From NCBI GenBank assembly GCA_964534515.1, contig CAZHPW010000022.1, positions 1 through 26,756 of the forward strand: DNA of 26,756 nt, given 5' to 3'. The notes beneath the pieces are model-generated. The model was not told the DNA's origin. It made no database searches and worked only from the letters and a program-made list of their open reading frames with translations. A program made the position numbers and the translations under genes. Shown piece after piece: positions 1-7,046 of the stretch; positions within the stretch are counted from its first letter, which is position 1; each line of letters starts with the position of its first letter. Origin of the DNA: UBA6115 sp964534515 (GTDB lineage: Bacteria; Bacillota; Clostridia; Christensenellales; Aristaeellaceae).

Positions 1-20
1 GTAGGTCGCCGCCGGTCTCC
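1..20 (+). rRNA. rrf: 3' end of 5S ribosomal RNA (partial)
   Basis: The first bases read GTAGGTCGCCGCCGGTC, which matches the conserved 3' end of bacterial 5S rRNA (in Bacillus the gene ends with GTAGGACGCCGCC). Only the distal strand of helix I and its approach are present, so the exact 3' end (about base 17 to 20) is estimated. A strong terminator follows at once, as expected for the end of an rRNA operon. The rest of the gene, and presumably the 23S and 16S genes, lies upstream of the window. Confidence 0.78.
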
Positions 21-24
21 AACA

Positions 25-56
25 GACTCCTCGATTTTCGGGGAGTTTTTTCTTGG
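25..56 (+). terminator. rRNA operon terminator
   Basis: The arms ACTCCTCG and CGGGGAGT form an 8-bp stem (one G-T pair) around a short T-rich loop, followed directly by a run of six or more T. This is a classic Rho-independent terminator and sits just after the 5S rRNA end. Confidence 0.85.
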
Positions 57-60
57 ACTG

Positions 61-89
61 TGTACAACAGAGAATTTCTGTGGTATTCT
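61..89 (+). promoter_or_regulatory. Possible promoter of the rseC-like gene
   Basis: TGTACA (61-66, 4 of 6 to the -35 consensus) and TATTCT (84-89) are 17 bases apart, between the rRNA terminator and the start codon at 116. It is a modest match and rests on position as much as on sequence. Confidence 0.4.
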
Positions 90-115
90 GAACTTAGCTA
101 CAAGCGAGGTATCAT

Positions 116-547
116 ATGATTCGAGTCGGTAGAGTGATTGAAACACAAGGGGACAATCTATCCGTGTGTTTCTCGCGTCCGGAAGCCTGTGAGTCCTGCA
201 CCATGTGCGGCTCCGGGCGTGATAACACAACCGTCACCATCAAGGGCAATGCCCTGGTGGGGGACCAGGTTGAGGTGGATATGCCCGATGCCCAGGTGCT
301 GAAGGTATCTTTCATCAGTTATATGCTGCCCCTGGCGGGGCTCTTATTGGGTCTTTGGCTGGGTACCGAGCTGTTTAAAGAGAAGGAAGTCTTTGTGGCG
401 CTGTCCGGATTTGTTCTGCTGGGCGCCGCACTCATCATCTTAAAATTGATTGACAAACGAGCCGGGAAAACGCCGTCCTGGCAACCCAAGCTGATTCGGG
501 TCATTAAAGAAGAAGAACTGCCCGCCCAGGCCGGTGAGCCTGATTAA
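116..547 (+). CDS. RseC/SoxR-reducing system family membrane protein
   Basis: The 143-residue protein has the layout of the RseC family (Pfam SoxR_reduc / RseC_MucC). A short N-terminal soluble part carries a cysteine cluster (C25, C28, C31 in CESCTMCG, plus C18), and two membrane helices follow at about residues 64-84 and 90-110 with a charged tail. In Proteobacteria RseC works with the Rsx/Rnf electron-transfer complex in reducing SoxR. In Clostridia, members often stand alone or near rnf genes, so a redox role at the membrane is plausible but inferred. The ATG at 116 has GAGG six bases upstream. The gene is the first one after the rRNA operon, and RNase J follows after 64 bases. The family call is fairly secure; the exact function is not. 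Confidence 0.85.
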   Translation: MIRVGRVIETQGDNLSVCFSRPEACESCTMCGSGRDNTTVTIKGNALVGDQVEVDMPDAQVLKVSFISYMLPLAGLLLGLWLGTELFKEKEVFVALSGFVLLGAALIILKLIDKRAGKTPSWQPKLIRVIKEEELPAQAGEPD

Positions 548-558
548 ATTCGAACGTA

Positions 559-575
559 AATGGCTGTGAGCCATT
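559..575 (+). other. Small hairpin in the RNase J leader
   Basis: AATGGCT and AGCCATT form a perfect 7-bp stem with loop GTG between rseC and rnj. There is no T-run after it, so it is not a terminator. It could be a processing or stability element in the RNase J leader; that role is inference only. Confidence 0.4.
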
Positions 576-611
576 GTTAGTGTAACTTAAACCAAAGTAA
601 TGGAGGTCATT

Positions 612-2276
612 GTGACAACAAAACAAAAATTGAAAATTATCCCGCTGGGCGGTATTGATGAGATCGGAAAGAACATAACGGTCTTTGAGTATGGTGATGA
701 CATCATCGTCATGGACTGCGGTTCCATTTTCCCCAAGGAAGACATGCTGGGCATTGACCTGGTGATTCCGGACATCAACTATCTTCTGGCCAACAAGGAC
801 AAAGTGCGTGGCTTTGTGTTCACCCACGGGCATGAGGACCATATCGGCGCCACGCCTTATGTTTTGGACAAGATTCAGGCGCCGATTTATGGCTCCGGCT
901 TAACCCTGGCGCTGATTGAAAACAAGCTCAAGGAGCACCGCATCACCCGCTACAAGGCGCATGTGGTCAAACCGCGGGACACCGTCAAACTAGGCGCGTT
1001 TTCCGTTCAGTTTATAAGGGTCAACCACTCCATTGCCGGCGCTTATGCCCTGGCTATCACCTGCCCTGCCGGAACGGTGGTCGCGACCGGTGACTTCAAA
1101 ATTGACTTCACCCCCGCGACCGGCGAGGTCACTGACCTGAGCACCCTGGCCGCTATCGGCGAGAAAGGCTGTCTCGCCCTCTTGGCGGACAGCACCAACG
1201 TTGAGCGCCCCGGCTACACCATGAGTGAAAGCAAGGTCGCCGAGACCTTCAACCAGCAGATTTCCACCTCCCGCGGCCGTGTCATTATCGCCATGTTCGC
1301 CAGCAACATCCACCGCGTCCAGCAAGTTGTGGACTGCGCCATCAGCTATGGGCGCAAGGTCTGCTTCATCGGCCGCAGCATGATTAACGTCAGCACCGTG
1401 GCCATGGACCTGGGCTATTTGAACATTCCGCGCGACAGCCTCATTGAGATGGATGACCTGGACCGCTACCGGGATGAGCAGATTCTGGTTTTGACCACCG
1501 GCTCCCAGGGCGAGCCCATGAGCGGTTTAACACGCATGGCCTTTGCCGAACACAGGAAGCTGCAAATCAAGCAGTCTGACAAGGTCATTATTTCCGCCAC
1601 GCCCATCCCCGGCAATGAGGTCTTTGTCTCCCGCGTCATCAACCAGCTCTACCGCTGCGGCGCTGAAGTCATCTACGAAGCCCTGGCCGAGGTCCATGTC
1701 TCCGGCCATGCCTGCCAGGAAGAGCTCAAGCTGATGCACACCCTGGTCAAGCCCAAGTACTTTATCCCCGTCCACGGTGAGTACCGCATGCTCTGGCAGC
1801 ACGCCGAACTGGCCGAGTCCCTGGGCACTCCCCGGGAGAACATCGTCCTGCCCGAAACCGGGGCCATCATCGCCATGAGCCATGAAAGCCTCAGCATTGA
1901 CGGCATCGTGCCCACCGGCACCATCTTGATTGACGGCCTGGGCATTGGCGACGTGGGCAACGTGGTCCTGCGTGACCGCAAGCACTTGAGCCAGGAAGGC
2001 CTCATCATTGTGGCCATGGCCTTTGACCGCACGCATGACACCCTCATTTCCGGCCCCGACATTATCTCTCGCGGCTTTGTCTTTGTGCGTGAGAATGAAG
2101 ACATCATTGAGGAATCCCGTGAGGTTGTCCGCAACATCATCGATTCCTATGAGCACATCACCGGCTCTGACTGGCCGGTCATCAAGAACCGCATCAAGGA
2201 TGAATTGCGCCGCTTCCTCAACGACAAGATTAAACGCAACCCGATGATTCTGCCCGTGATTGTTGATTTGGGCTGA
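612..2276 (+). CDS. rnj: Ribonuclease J
   Basis: This is a metallo-beta-lactamase/beta-CASP nuclease of 554 residues, almost the length of Bacillus RNase J1 (555). It combines 5'-3' exonuclease and endonuclease activity in mRNA decay and rRNA maturation. The zinc motif HGHEDH is at residues 72-77. Further family motifs are TGDFKIDFTP, the beta-CASP segments GRVIIAMFASN and TTGSQGEPMSG, VHVSGHA and PVHGEYRML, followed by the C-terminal dimerisation domain. The GTG at 612 is taken as the start: GGAGG (602-606) lies five bases upstream. An in-frame ATG at 600 overlaps that ribosome binding site and would only add four residues. A YlbF-family gene, also linked to RNA decay, follows. Identity is secure; J1 versus J2 cannot be told from one copy. 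Confidence 0.96.
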   Translation: MTTKQKLKIIPLGGIDEIGKNITVFEYGDDIIVMDCGSIFPKEDMLGIDLVIPDINYLLANKDKVRGFVFTHGHEDHIGATPYVLDKIQAPIYGSGLTLALIENKLKEHRITRYKAHVVKPRDTVKLGAFSVQFIRVNHSIAGAYALAITCPAGTVVATGDFKIDFTPATGEVTDLSTLAAIGEKGCLALLADSTNVERPGYTMSESKVAETFNQQISTSRGRVIIAMFASNIHRVQQVVDCAISYGRKVCFIGRSMINVSTVAMDLGYLNIPRDSLIEMDDLDRYRDEQILVLTTGSQGEPMSGLTRMAFAEHRKLQIKQSDKVIISATPIPGNEVFVSRVINQLYRCGAEVIYEALAEVHVSGHACQEELKLMHTLVKPKYFIPVHGEYRMLWQHAELAESLGTPRENIVLPETGAIIAMSHESLSIDGIVPTGTILIDGLGIGDVGNVVLRDRKHLSQEGLIIVAMAFDRTHDTLISGPDIISRGFVFVRENEDIIEESREVVRNIIDSYEHITGSDWPVIKNRIKDELRRFLNDKIKRNPMILPVIVDLG

Positions 2277-2288
2277 TTATGGTAAAAT
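2260..2288 (+). promoter_or_regulatory. Possible promoter inside the end of rnj, for ylbF-mltG
   Basis: An extended -10 (TGG then TAAAAT at 2283-2288) lies 17 bases after a weak -35 (TTGTTG, 2260-2265). It overlaps the last codons of rnj and would start transcription at about 2295, exactly at the base of the following hairpin. The -35 is poor, so this is tentative. Confidence 0.35.
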
Positions 2289-2294
2289 CACCCT

Positions 2295-2337
2295 GCCGCG
2301 GTGCTTCGCCGAAAGGCCGAAGCCCGCGGCATTTTTT
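2295..2337 (+). terminator. Strong hairpin and T-run after RNase J
   Basis: The outer arms GCCGCGG and CCGCGGC and the inner arms GCTTCGCC and GGCCGAAGC stack into one long stem with a GAAA tetraloop, followed by six T (2332-2337). It has the form of an intrinsic terminator for rnj. Because ylbF starts only 22 bases later, it may also act as a partial terminator or attenuator between the two genes. Confidence 0.8.
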
Positions 2338-2358
2338 ATCAGAGAAAGGATGACCGCC

Positions 2359-2706
2359 ATGAATTATGATGCCGCGCATGCGCTGGCCCATCAAATCAGC
2401 GAGTCCGCCGAAGTGCGTGAATACAAACGCCTCAAGGAAATCGTGGAGGAGAGCGAAACCACCCGCGCCTTAATCAAGGAATACCGCCGGCTGCAGATGC
2501 TAGTTCAGATGTCGGCGATGTCCTCCCAGTCCGTGCCCAGCGAAGACATGCAGCGCTTTCAGTCCATCTCCGGTCTCCTGTATTCGGGGACGGATACCTC
2601 CGCCTTTCTCCTGGCGGAAATGCGGCTGCAGCAGGCTTTGGCTGACATCTACAACATCATTTCAAAAGCCTCCGGTATCCAGTTGGACCTGCCGGGTTTG
2701 GAATAA
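2359..2706 (+). CDS. YlbF/YmcA family protein
   Basis: This 115-residue, almost all-helical protein fits the YlbF/YmcA family (Com_YlbF, formerly DUF964), with the typical run of E/K/R-rich amphipathic helices (e.g. EYKRLKEIVEES, IKEYRRLQ). In Bacillus subtilis YlbF and YmcA form a complex with YaaT that acts with RNase Y in RNA processing, competence and biofilm control. A role here in RNA decay is supported by the neighbour RNase J but is inferred. The start at 2359 is chosen because AAGGA (2346-2350) lies eight bases upstream; the in-frame ATG at 2350 overlaps that site, and longer in-frame starts would run through the terminator hairpin. mltG follows after three bases. Confidence 0.82.
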   Translation: MNYDAAHALAHQISESAEVREYKRLKEIVEESETTRALIKEYRRLQMLVQMSAMSSQSVPSEDMQRFQSISGLLYSGTDTSAFLLAEMRLQQALADIYNIISKASGIQLDLPGLE

Positions 2707-2709
2707 AGA

Positions 2710-3744
2710 ATGAACAAGAACCGCAGGAAGGATTATACCAGGGAAAAGCTCATTGAGGAGCGCGAGTACGGGCTGTACTGGTACAGCTGGCTTTGGCACA
2801 TCGTCCGCCCTGTGCTAATTTTTGCCTGCGCGGTGCTGTTGCTGATTGGCATTGTATCCTTCGCCTGGGGCAAGTTCAGCGGCATCTACATTGACCCGGT
2901 GGACAAGAATGACACTGCGCCGGTCACCTTTGTGGTGGAAGCGGGGGATAGCTTAACGCGTGTCTCCAACAACCTGCAAAACCAAAACCTGATTCGCAAC
3001 CGCTCGGTGTTCAAGTACCTGGCGGACTTCATGGGCTTTGGCCAGAAGATTCAGGCGGGGGAATACGCCCTGTCCCGCTCCATGACCATCAACCAGATTG
3101 CCGACCAATTGACGTCCGGTGACGGCAAACCCATTGTCCGCACCATCACCATCATCCCCGGCTGGACGATTGAAAACATCGCCGATTATTTTGTCAAAGA
3201 GAGAATTATCACAGACCGGGCCGCTTTCCTGCAGAAGGCCAAGACCGGAACGGAGTTCTCCGCCTATTACTACATCGCCGATGTCCTGGCTTCAGGCACA
3301 GCGGCGCAGCGCAAGTATGTCCTGGAGGGCTACCTGGCGCCGGACACCTATGAGGTCTATACCGACGCCAACATGGACGACCTCATCAAGAAGCTGCTCT
3401 CCCAGACCGAGGCGGTGTTCAAGGAGCCTTTGCACGCGCGCACTGAGGAATTGGGCATGAGCATGGACCAGGTCATCACCCTGGCTTCCCTAATTGAAAA
3501 AGAAGCCAAGACGGCTGATTTTGCCAAGGTCTCCGCTGTCTTCCACGGCCGTTTAAGGCAGAACATGACCCTGGGCAGCGACGTGACCATCAAGTATGTT
3601 TCCGGCACCAGCCGCATGGCGCTGACCGGCACGGACCTGCAGGTCAACTCGCCCTTTAACACCTACCAGCACAAAGGCTTGCCGCCCGGGCCCATCTGCA
3701 GCCCCTCGCCCGCGGCCATCATGGCAGCACTATACCCGGATTAG
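2710..3744 (+). CDS. mltG: Endolytic transglycosylase MltG, cut short by an in-frame TAG
   Basis: MltG (YceG-like) cleaves nascent peptidoglycan strands at the outer face of the membrane. A positively charged N-terminus precedes one membrane helix (about residues 31-52). A LysM-like region follows (about 70-135), then the catalytic domain with LEGYLAPDTY (205-214) and the active-site glutamate E263 in ASLIEKE. The frame ends at TAG (3742-3744) after 344 residues, yet the same frame continues for 50 codons that match the conserved MltG C-terminus (3745-3897). The full frame would give 395 codons, a normal family length. It is therefore a nonsense mutation, a sequence error (GAG to TAG is one change) or a read-through stop. 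The start at 2710 lies three bases after ylbF, whose last codons overlap the ribosome binding site. Identity is secure. Confidence 0.9.
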   Translation: MNKNRRKDYTREKLIEEREYGLYWYSWLWHIVRPVLIFACAVLLLIGIVSFAWGKFSGIYIDPVDKNDTAPVTFVVEAGDSLTRVSNNLQNQNLIRNRSVFKYLADFMGFGQKIQAGEYALSRSMTINQIADQLTSGDGKPIVRTITIIPGWTIENIADYFVKERIITDRAAFLQKAKTGTEFSAYYYIADVLASGTAAQRKYVLEGYLAPDTYEVYTDANMDDLIKKLLSQTEAVFKEPLHARTEELGMSMDQVITLASLIEKEAKTADFAKVSAVFHGRLRQNMTLGSDVTIKYVSGTSRMALTGTDLQVNSPFNTYQHKGLPPGPICSPSPAAIMAALYPD

Positions 3745-3897
3745 CAGTTCATGATCGAACGCTTTCTATATTTCCGTTCCAAGGACCCCAACACGGGCGA
3801 ACTGCACTTCTCAAAAACCTTGCAGGAGCATGAATACGCGGTCAGCGTCTTTGCCCCCTTGTGGGAAGCGTATGACAAGCGAACCAACGCGCAATGA
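3745..3897 (+). pseudogene. mltG: C-terminal part of mltG beyond the in-frame stop
   Basis: Reading straight on from the TAG gives 50 residues, including FLYFRSKD and HFSKTLQEHEYAV. These correspond to the conserved YLYFV...H.FSKTLEEH end of MltG proteins. The frame closes with TGA at 3895-3897, overlapping the ATG of the next gene as ATGA, a typical operon junction. Preserved family residues and the coupled junction show that this stretch was under selection as the end of mltG until recently, or still is. Confidence 0.85.
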
Positions 3898-4763
3898 GTG
3901 ATTTAGTCAAGATAAAAGTCGGCCCCTCCGGCAATTCGGAAAGCTTTTATGAGCAGAGGTTCTCCCGGACTGTGGATACCTTCGCCTGGCAAAAGGCGCG
4001 CTTTGGGCTGACCGCCTTTGAGCTGCCCTTTGGCCGCGGTGTCAGTATGTCCCGGGAAACAGCGGAAAACATCGGCAAGGCCGCCATGGAAGCGGGCGTC
4101 AGCCTCAGCGCGCACGCGCCGTACTACATCAACCTGGCAAACCCGGATGAGGAGCTCGCGGACAAGAGCGTCAACTACATCTTAGAGACCGCCCGCGTTT
4201 TAAAAGCGGCAGGCGGCAATAGAGTGGTGGTGCATATCGGCTCGCCCAAGGGCGGCTCCCGGGAAGCGGCCATGGCTCTGTGCGGGCAGCGCCTGATGAA
4301 AACGCGCGAAGCGCTGGTGTCAGAGGGCTTGGGGGATATCCGCCTCTGCCTTGAGACCATGGGCCGACCCAGCGTTTTAGGCACGATGGAGGAAATCCTT
4401 TCCCTGGTTCTATTGGATGATTCCTTCCTGCCCTGTGTGGACTTTGCCCACCTGCACGCCATCTCAGACGGCGGCTTGGATTCGCCGGCTGCCTTTGAAA
4501 ATGCCTTAAATTCCGTTGAAGAAGCCCTTGGGCTTGAGCGTGCGCGGGAGATGCACATGCATTTCTCCCGGATAGAGTTTGGCAAGAAGGGCGAAGTCCG
4601 CCACAGAACCTTTGCCGAGGAAGATTACGGCCCGGATTTTTCCCATCTGGCGCCGTTCCTGGCTTCGCGCGCCTACCGGGGTACCCTGATTTGCGAAAGC
4701 CGGGGCACCATGGCGGAGGACGCCAAGAGCATGCTGGACGCGCTTTCGGCTTTATCATCATAA
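3894..4763 (+). CDS. Endonuclease IV-like AP endonuclease (TIM barrel)
   Basis: The 289-residue protein follows the AP endonuclease family 2 pattern. Probable metal ligands are H74 in SAHAPYYINL, H114 in VVHIGS, E154 in CLETMG, D183 and H186 in CVDFAHLHA, H221 or H223 in HMHFSR, H237 and E268 in ICESR. Endonuclease IV (Nfo) uses three zinc ions to cut DNA 5' to abasic sites. The DxH pair of E. coli Nfo (D229, H231) appears here as V-R-H, so one zinc ligand may be missing or supplied differently. Related proteins with a similar KKGE..H.TF stretch occur in Clostridia and Archaea as far as I recall. The start ATG overlaps the mltG stop frame (ATGA), so translation is probably coupled. Base excision repair is the likely role; another xylose-isomerase-like barrel activity cannot be excluded. 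Confidence 0.82.
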   Translation: MSDLVKIKVGPSGNSESFYEQRFSRTVDTFAWQKARFGLTAFELPFGRGVSMSRETAENIGKAAMEAGVSLSAHAPYYINLANPDEELADKSVNYILETARVLKAAGGNRVVVHIGSPKGGSREAAMALCGQRLMKTREALVSEGLGDIRLCLETMGRPSVLGTMEEILSLVLLDDSFLPCVDFAHLHAISDGGLDSPAAFENALNSVEEALGLERAREMHMHFSRIEFGKKGEVRHRTFAEEDYGPDFSHLAPFLASRAYRGTLICESRGTMAEDAKSMLDALSALSS

Positions 4764-4801
4764 AAATCTTTAATCGGACGCATCGTCCTACGTATCCGCC
4801 A

Positions 4802-4830
4802 TAGCCAAGCATATCCGAATGTGCTATAAT
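4802..4830 (+). promoter_or_regulatory. Promoter of the peptidase-efp operon
   Basis: A perfect extended -10, TGC-TATAAT (4822-4830), sits 17 bases after TAGCCA (4802-4807, 4 of 6 to the -35 consensus). The start codon at 4862 is about 25 bases beyond the expected transcription start. The 98-base gap from 4764 also holds a 5-bp hairpin (GGACG-CAT-CGTCC, 4776-4788) without a T-run. Confidence 0.75.
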
Positions 4831-4861
4831 TCAACAGTAATTTTGATGAAGGAGTATCTTT

Positions 4862-5929
4862 GTGAGCAGAGTTACCCGCCTGTTTGACCGGCTTTCCCTC
4901 AAAAAGGACGCCGGGGTTATCATTCACAAACCTTCCAATATCTTCTATTTAAGCGGCTATACCGGTGAAGGCCTTCTGGTTCTGACCCACAATACCAAGG
5001 CCGTTGTGACGGATTTCCGCTATGTGGAGCAGGCCCAGGCCCAGGCGCCCGGCTTTTCCGTTCACTCCGTCTCAAACGATGTCAGCCACGCCCAATTGGC
5101 GGCCAAACTGCTGCGTCAGGATGGGGCTGCCAACGCCTTTTACGAGGATGACGAGGTCACCGTGCGCGCTGGCGCCAGGCTTCAGGAAGCGCTGGGCGAT
5201 ATCACCCTGTCTTCCCTCAACAACCAGCCTGAGATGCTGCGCCGTATCAAGGACGAGGGCGAGCTTCAGATTATTGAGGCCGCCTGCCGGATTTCCTCAG
5301 ACGCCTTTGATTACATTTGCGGTGTGATTAAGCCCGGCATGAGCGAGATTGAAATCCGCCGTCTGCTGGACAACCGCCTGATGGACAGCGGCGCCTCCGC
5401 CACCTCTTTTTCCACCATCGTGGCTTCCGGGCCCAACGGCTCTCTGCCACACGCCATTCCGGGTGAGCGCAAGGTGCAGACCGGGGACATGATTACCATG
5501 GACTATGGCGCCCTGTACAAGGGCTACTGCGCGGACATGACCCGCACCATCAGCGTGGGCAAGCCCTCTGACAAGATGTTGGAAGTTTACAACATCGTTC
5601 TGGAAGCGCAGCTCACCTGCCAGGATGCCTTAGCGCCCGGCAAGGTCTGCCGGGACATTGACGCCATCGCCCGCAAAATTATCGGCGACGCCGGCTACGG
5701 TGAGTACTTCGGTCATGGCCTAGGCCACGCGGTTGGCATTGATATCCATGAAGACCCGCGCCTGAGCCCCAAATGCGATGATATCCTGGAACCCGGTCAT
5801 GTCATGACGGTGGAGCCGGGCATCTACCTGCCGGGCATCGGCGGCGTGCGCATTGAAAACACCTGTGTCATCACTAAGGATGGTGCCCGCTCCCTGGTCA
5901 ATGCCCCGCGGGAACTTAGAATTATTTAA
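4862..5929 (+). CDS. M24 family aminopeptidase (Xaa-Pro peptidase type)
   Basis: This is a cytoplasmic metallopeptidase with pita-bread fold, 355 residues, the usual length of clostridial and bacillar YqhT/PepQ-type enzymes. The N-terminal creatinase-like domain (about 1-125) precedes the catalytic domain. Metal ligands are D214 (TMDYGA), D225 (CADMTRT), H289 (GHGLGHAVG), E318 (TVEPGIY) and E332 (RIENT); H285 is the usual assisting histidine. Such enzymes remove N-terminal residues before proline or cut Xaa-Pro dipeptides. The GTG start at 4862 has AAGGAG seven bases upstream. efp follows after 27 bases, a gene pair conserved in many Firmicutes. Aminopeptidase P versus prolidase cannot be settled from sequence alone. 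Confidence 0.92.
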   Translation: MSRVTRLFDRLSLKKDAGVIIHKPSNIFYLSGYTGEGLLVLTHNTKAVVTDFRYVEQAQAQAPGFSVHSVSNDVSHAQLAAKLLRQDGAANAFYEDDEVTVRAGARLQEALGDITLSSLNNQPEMLRRIKDEGELQIIEAACRISSDAFDYICGVIKPGMSEIEIRRLLDNRLMDSGASATSFSTIVASGPNGSLPHAIPGERKVQTGDMITMDYGALYKGYCADMTRTISVGKPSDKMLEVYNIVLEAQLTCQDALAPGKVCRDIDAIARKIIGDAGYGEYFGHGLGHAVGIDIHEDPRLSPKCDDILEPGHVMTVEPGIYLPGIGGVRIENTCVITKDGARSLVNAPRELRII

Positions 5930-5956
5930 CCTATACTTTAATTTGGAGGAAGCAAC

Positions 5957-6514
5957 ATGATCACGGCAAGCGATTTCAGAAAAGGCATCACCATTGAATG
6001 GGAAGACGGCGTGTGGAACATCGTGGATTTCCAGCATGTCAAACCGGGAAAGGGTGCGGCCTTTGTTCGCACCAAAATCAAGAACATCATGACCGGCGCC
6101 GTTATTGAGCGTACCTTCAACCCCTCTGACAAAATGCCCCGCGCCATCATCGAGACCAAGGAAATGCAGTACCTGTACAACGATGGTGACCTCTACTACT
6201 TCATGGATCCGGAAACCTTTGAGCAGATGCCCCTAAACCACAGCCAGGTTGAGGAAGCGGTTCAGTTCGTCAAGGAAAACACCAACGTCAACATCCGCTT
6301 CTTCAAAGGCTCCGCCTTCTCCGTTGAAGCGCCAAACTTCGTTGACCTGGAGATTACCGACACCGAGCCCGGCTTCAAGGGCGATACCGCGTCCACGACC
6401 TACAAACCCGCTACCGTGGAAACCGGTTTCCAGGTGATGGTGCCGCTGTTCATCAACATCGGCGACGTCATCAAGATTGACACCCGCACCGGTGAATACC
6501 TCTCCCGCGCCTGA
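5957..6514 (+). CDS. efp: Elongation factor P
   Basis: The 185-residue protein has the three beta-barrel domains of EF-P: an N-terminal KOW-like domain (about 1-63), a middle OB domain and a C-terminal OB domain ending in the signature FINIGDVIKIDTRTGEY. EF-P enters the ribosomal E site and rescues stalling at polyproline stretches. The tip loop reads KPGKG with K32 at the position that carries the lysine modification in other bacteria. No modification gene (epmA/epmB or a 5-aminopentanol pathway) is visible in the window. GGAGGA six bases before the ATG supports the start. It lies in an operon with the M24 peptidase upstream and a zinc-ribbon gene 23 bases downstream. Confidence 0.97.
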   Translation: MITASDFRKGITIEWEDGVWNIVDFQHVKPGKGAAFVRTKIKNIMTGAVIERTFNPSDKMPRAIIETKEMQYLYNDGDLYYFMDPETFEQMPLNHSQVEEAVQFVKENTNVNIRFFKGSAFSVEAPNFVDLEITDTEPGFKGDTASTTYKPATVETGFQVMVPLFINIGDVIKIDTRTGEYLSRA

Positions 6515-6537
6515 TTGTCTGATTAAAGGAGGACTGT

Positions 6538-6978
6538 ATGAGCGATTTATCCAAAAAAGTTGAGTATCTCAAGGGCCTGGCCGATGGCATGAACCTCAAG
6601 GAAGAAAAGCAGGATCAGAAATTCCTGCTCAAAATCCTGGAAGTGCTGGAGCAGGTTGCCGAGGAAATCGAAGAGCTCCAGGAAGTCACCGATGAGATGA
6701 ACGAGTACCTGGAGAACATGGATGAGGACTTGGCCCAGGTTGAAGACGCCATGTTTGAGGACGAGGGCGAGTTCGGCGAAGGCGATGAGCTCTATGAGGA
6801 CGACATTGAGGGCGACTCCGTGGTGGAGTATGAATGCCCCCATTGCGGCTACAAGACCCGTTTTGACATCACTGATTTTGACTTTGATGAGGATTACCTC
6901 TGCCCCGAGTGCCAGCAGCCCTTCTTCCCCGAGCACGAGGAAGAGGACGACGATGGGGAAGAAAATCCCGAGCGTTGA
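6538..6978 (+). CDS. CD1247-type acidic protein with zinc ribbon
   Basis: This is a 146-residue, strongly acidic protein. The N-terminal KVEYLKGLADGMNL followed by a long helix (about 5-70) rich in E, D and L matches the CD1247 N-terminal domain family of Clostridia. Members are often mislabelled AraC family regulators. A very acidic linker (71-95) leads to a zinc ribbon with C100-PH-C103 and C122-PE-C125. The coiled-coil helix suggests dimerisation and the ribbon suggests binding to nucleic acid or protein. No function is established as far as I know. It follows efp by 23 bases with AAGGAGG before the ATG, and such proteins recur beside efp, so a translation-linked role is a reasonable guess. 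A terminator follows. Confidence 0.8.
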   Translation: MSDLSKKVEYLKGLADGMNLKEEKQDQKFLLKILEVLEQVAEEIEELQEVTDEMNEYLENMDEDLAQVEDAMFEDEGEFGEGDELYEDDIEGDSVVEYECPHCGYKTRFDITDFDFDEDYLCPECQQPFFPEHEEEDDDGEENPER

Positions 6979-6994
6979 TTGACAACATCAAATG

Positions 6995-7035
6995 AAGGGA
7001 TTGAACTCACATTTTTGCGGGTCAATCCCTTTTTT
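6995..7035 (+). terminator. Terminator after the efp operon
   Basis: AAGGGATTGA (6995-7004) and TCAATCCCTT (7022-7031) form a perfect 10-bp stem, with the T-run at 7030-7035. It lies only 12 bases before the ktrB start codon, so any ktrB transcript from the efp promoter must read through it. Confidence 0.88.
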
Positions 7036-7046
7036 GTAGAAAAAAT

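Noticed and set aside
1527..2156. Long open frames opposite RNase J and other genes (for example 21872-22867 minus, 12452-12982 plus)
   Set aside because: They are antisense shadows of well-identified genes in GC-rich codon context, with no family resemblance or ribosome binding sites.
2710..3897. General reassignment of TAG to an amino acid in this organism
   Set aside because: The GerMN lipoprotein gene ends with TAG directly before a strong terminator, with no meaningful continuation, so TAG works as a stop; all other genes use TAA or TGA.
4776..4788. GGACG-CAT-CGTCC hairpin after the endonuclease IV-like gene as a terminator
   Set aside because: The stem is only 5 bp and no T-run follows on the + strand.
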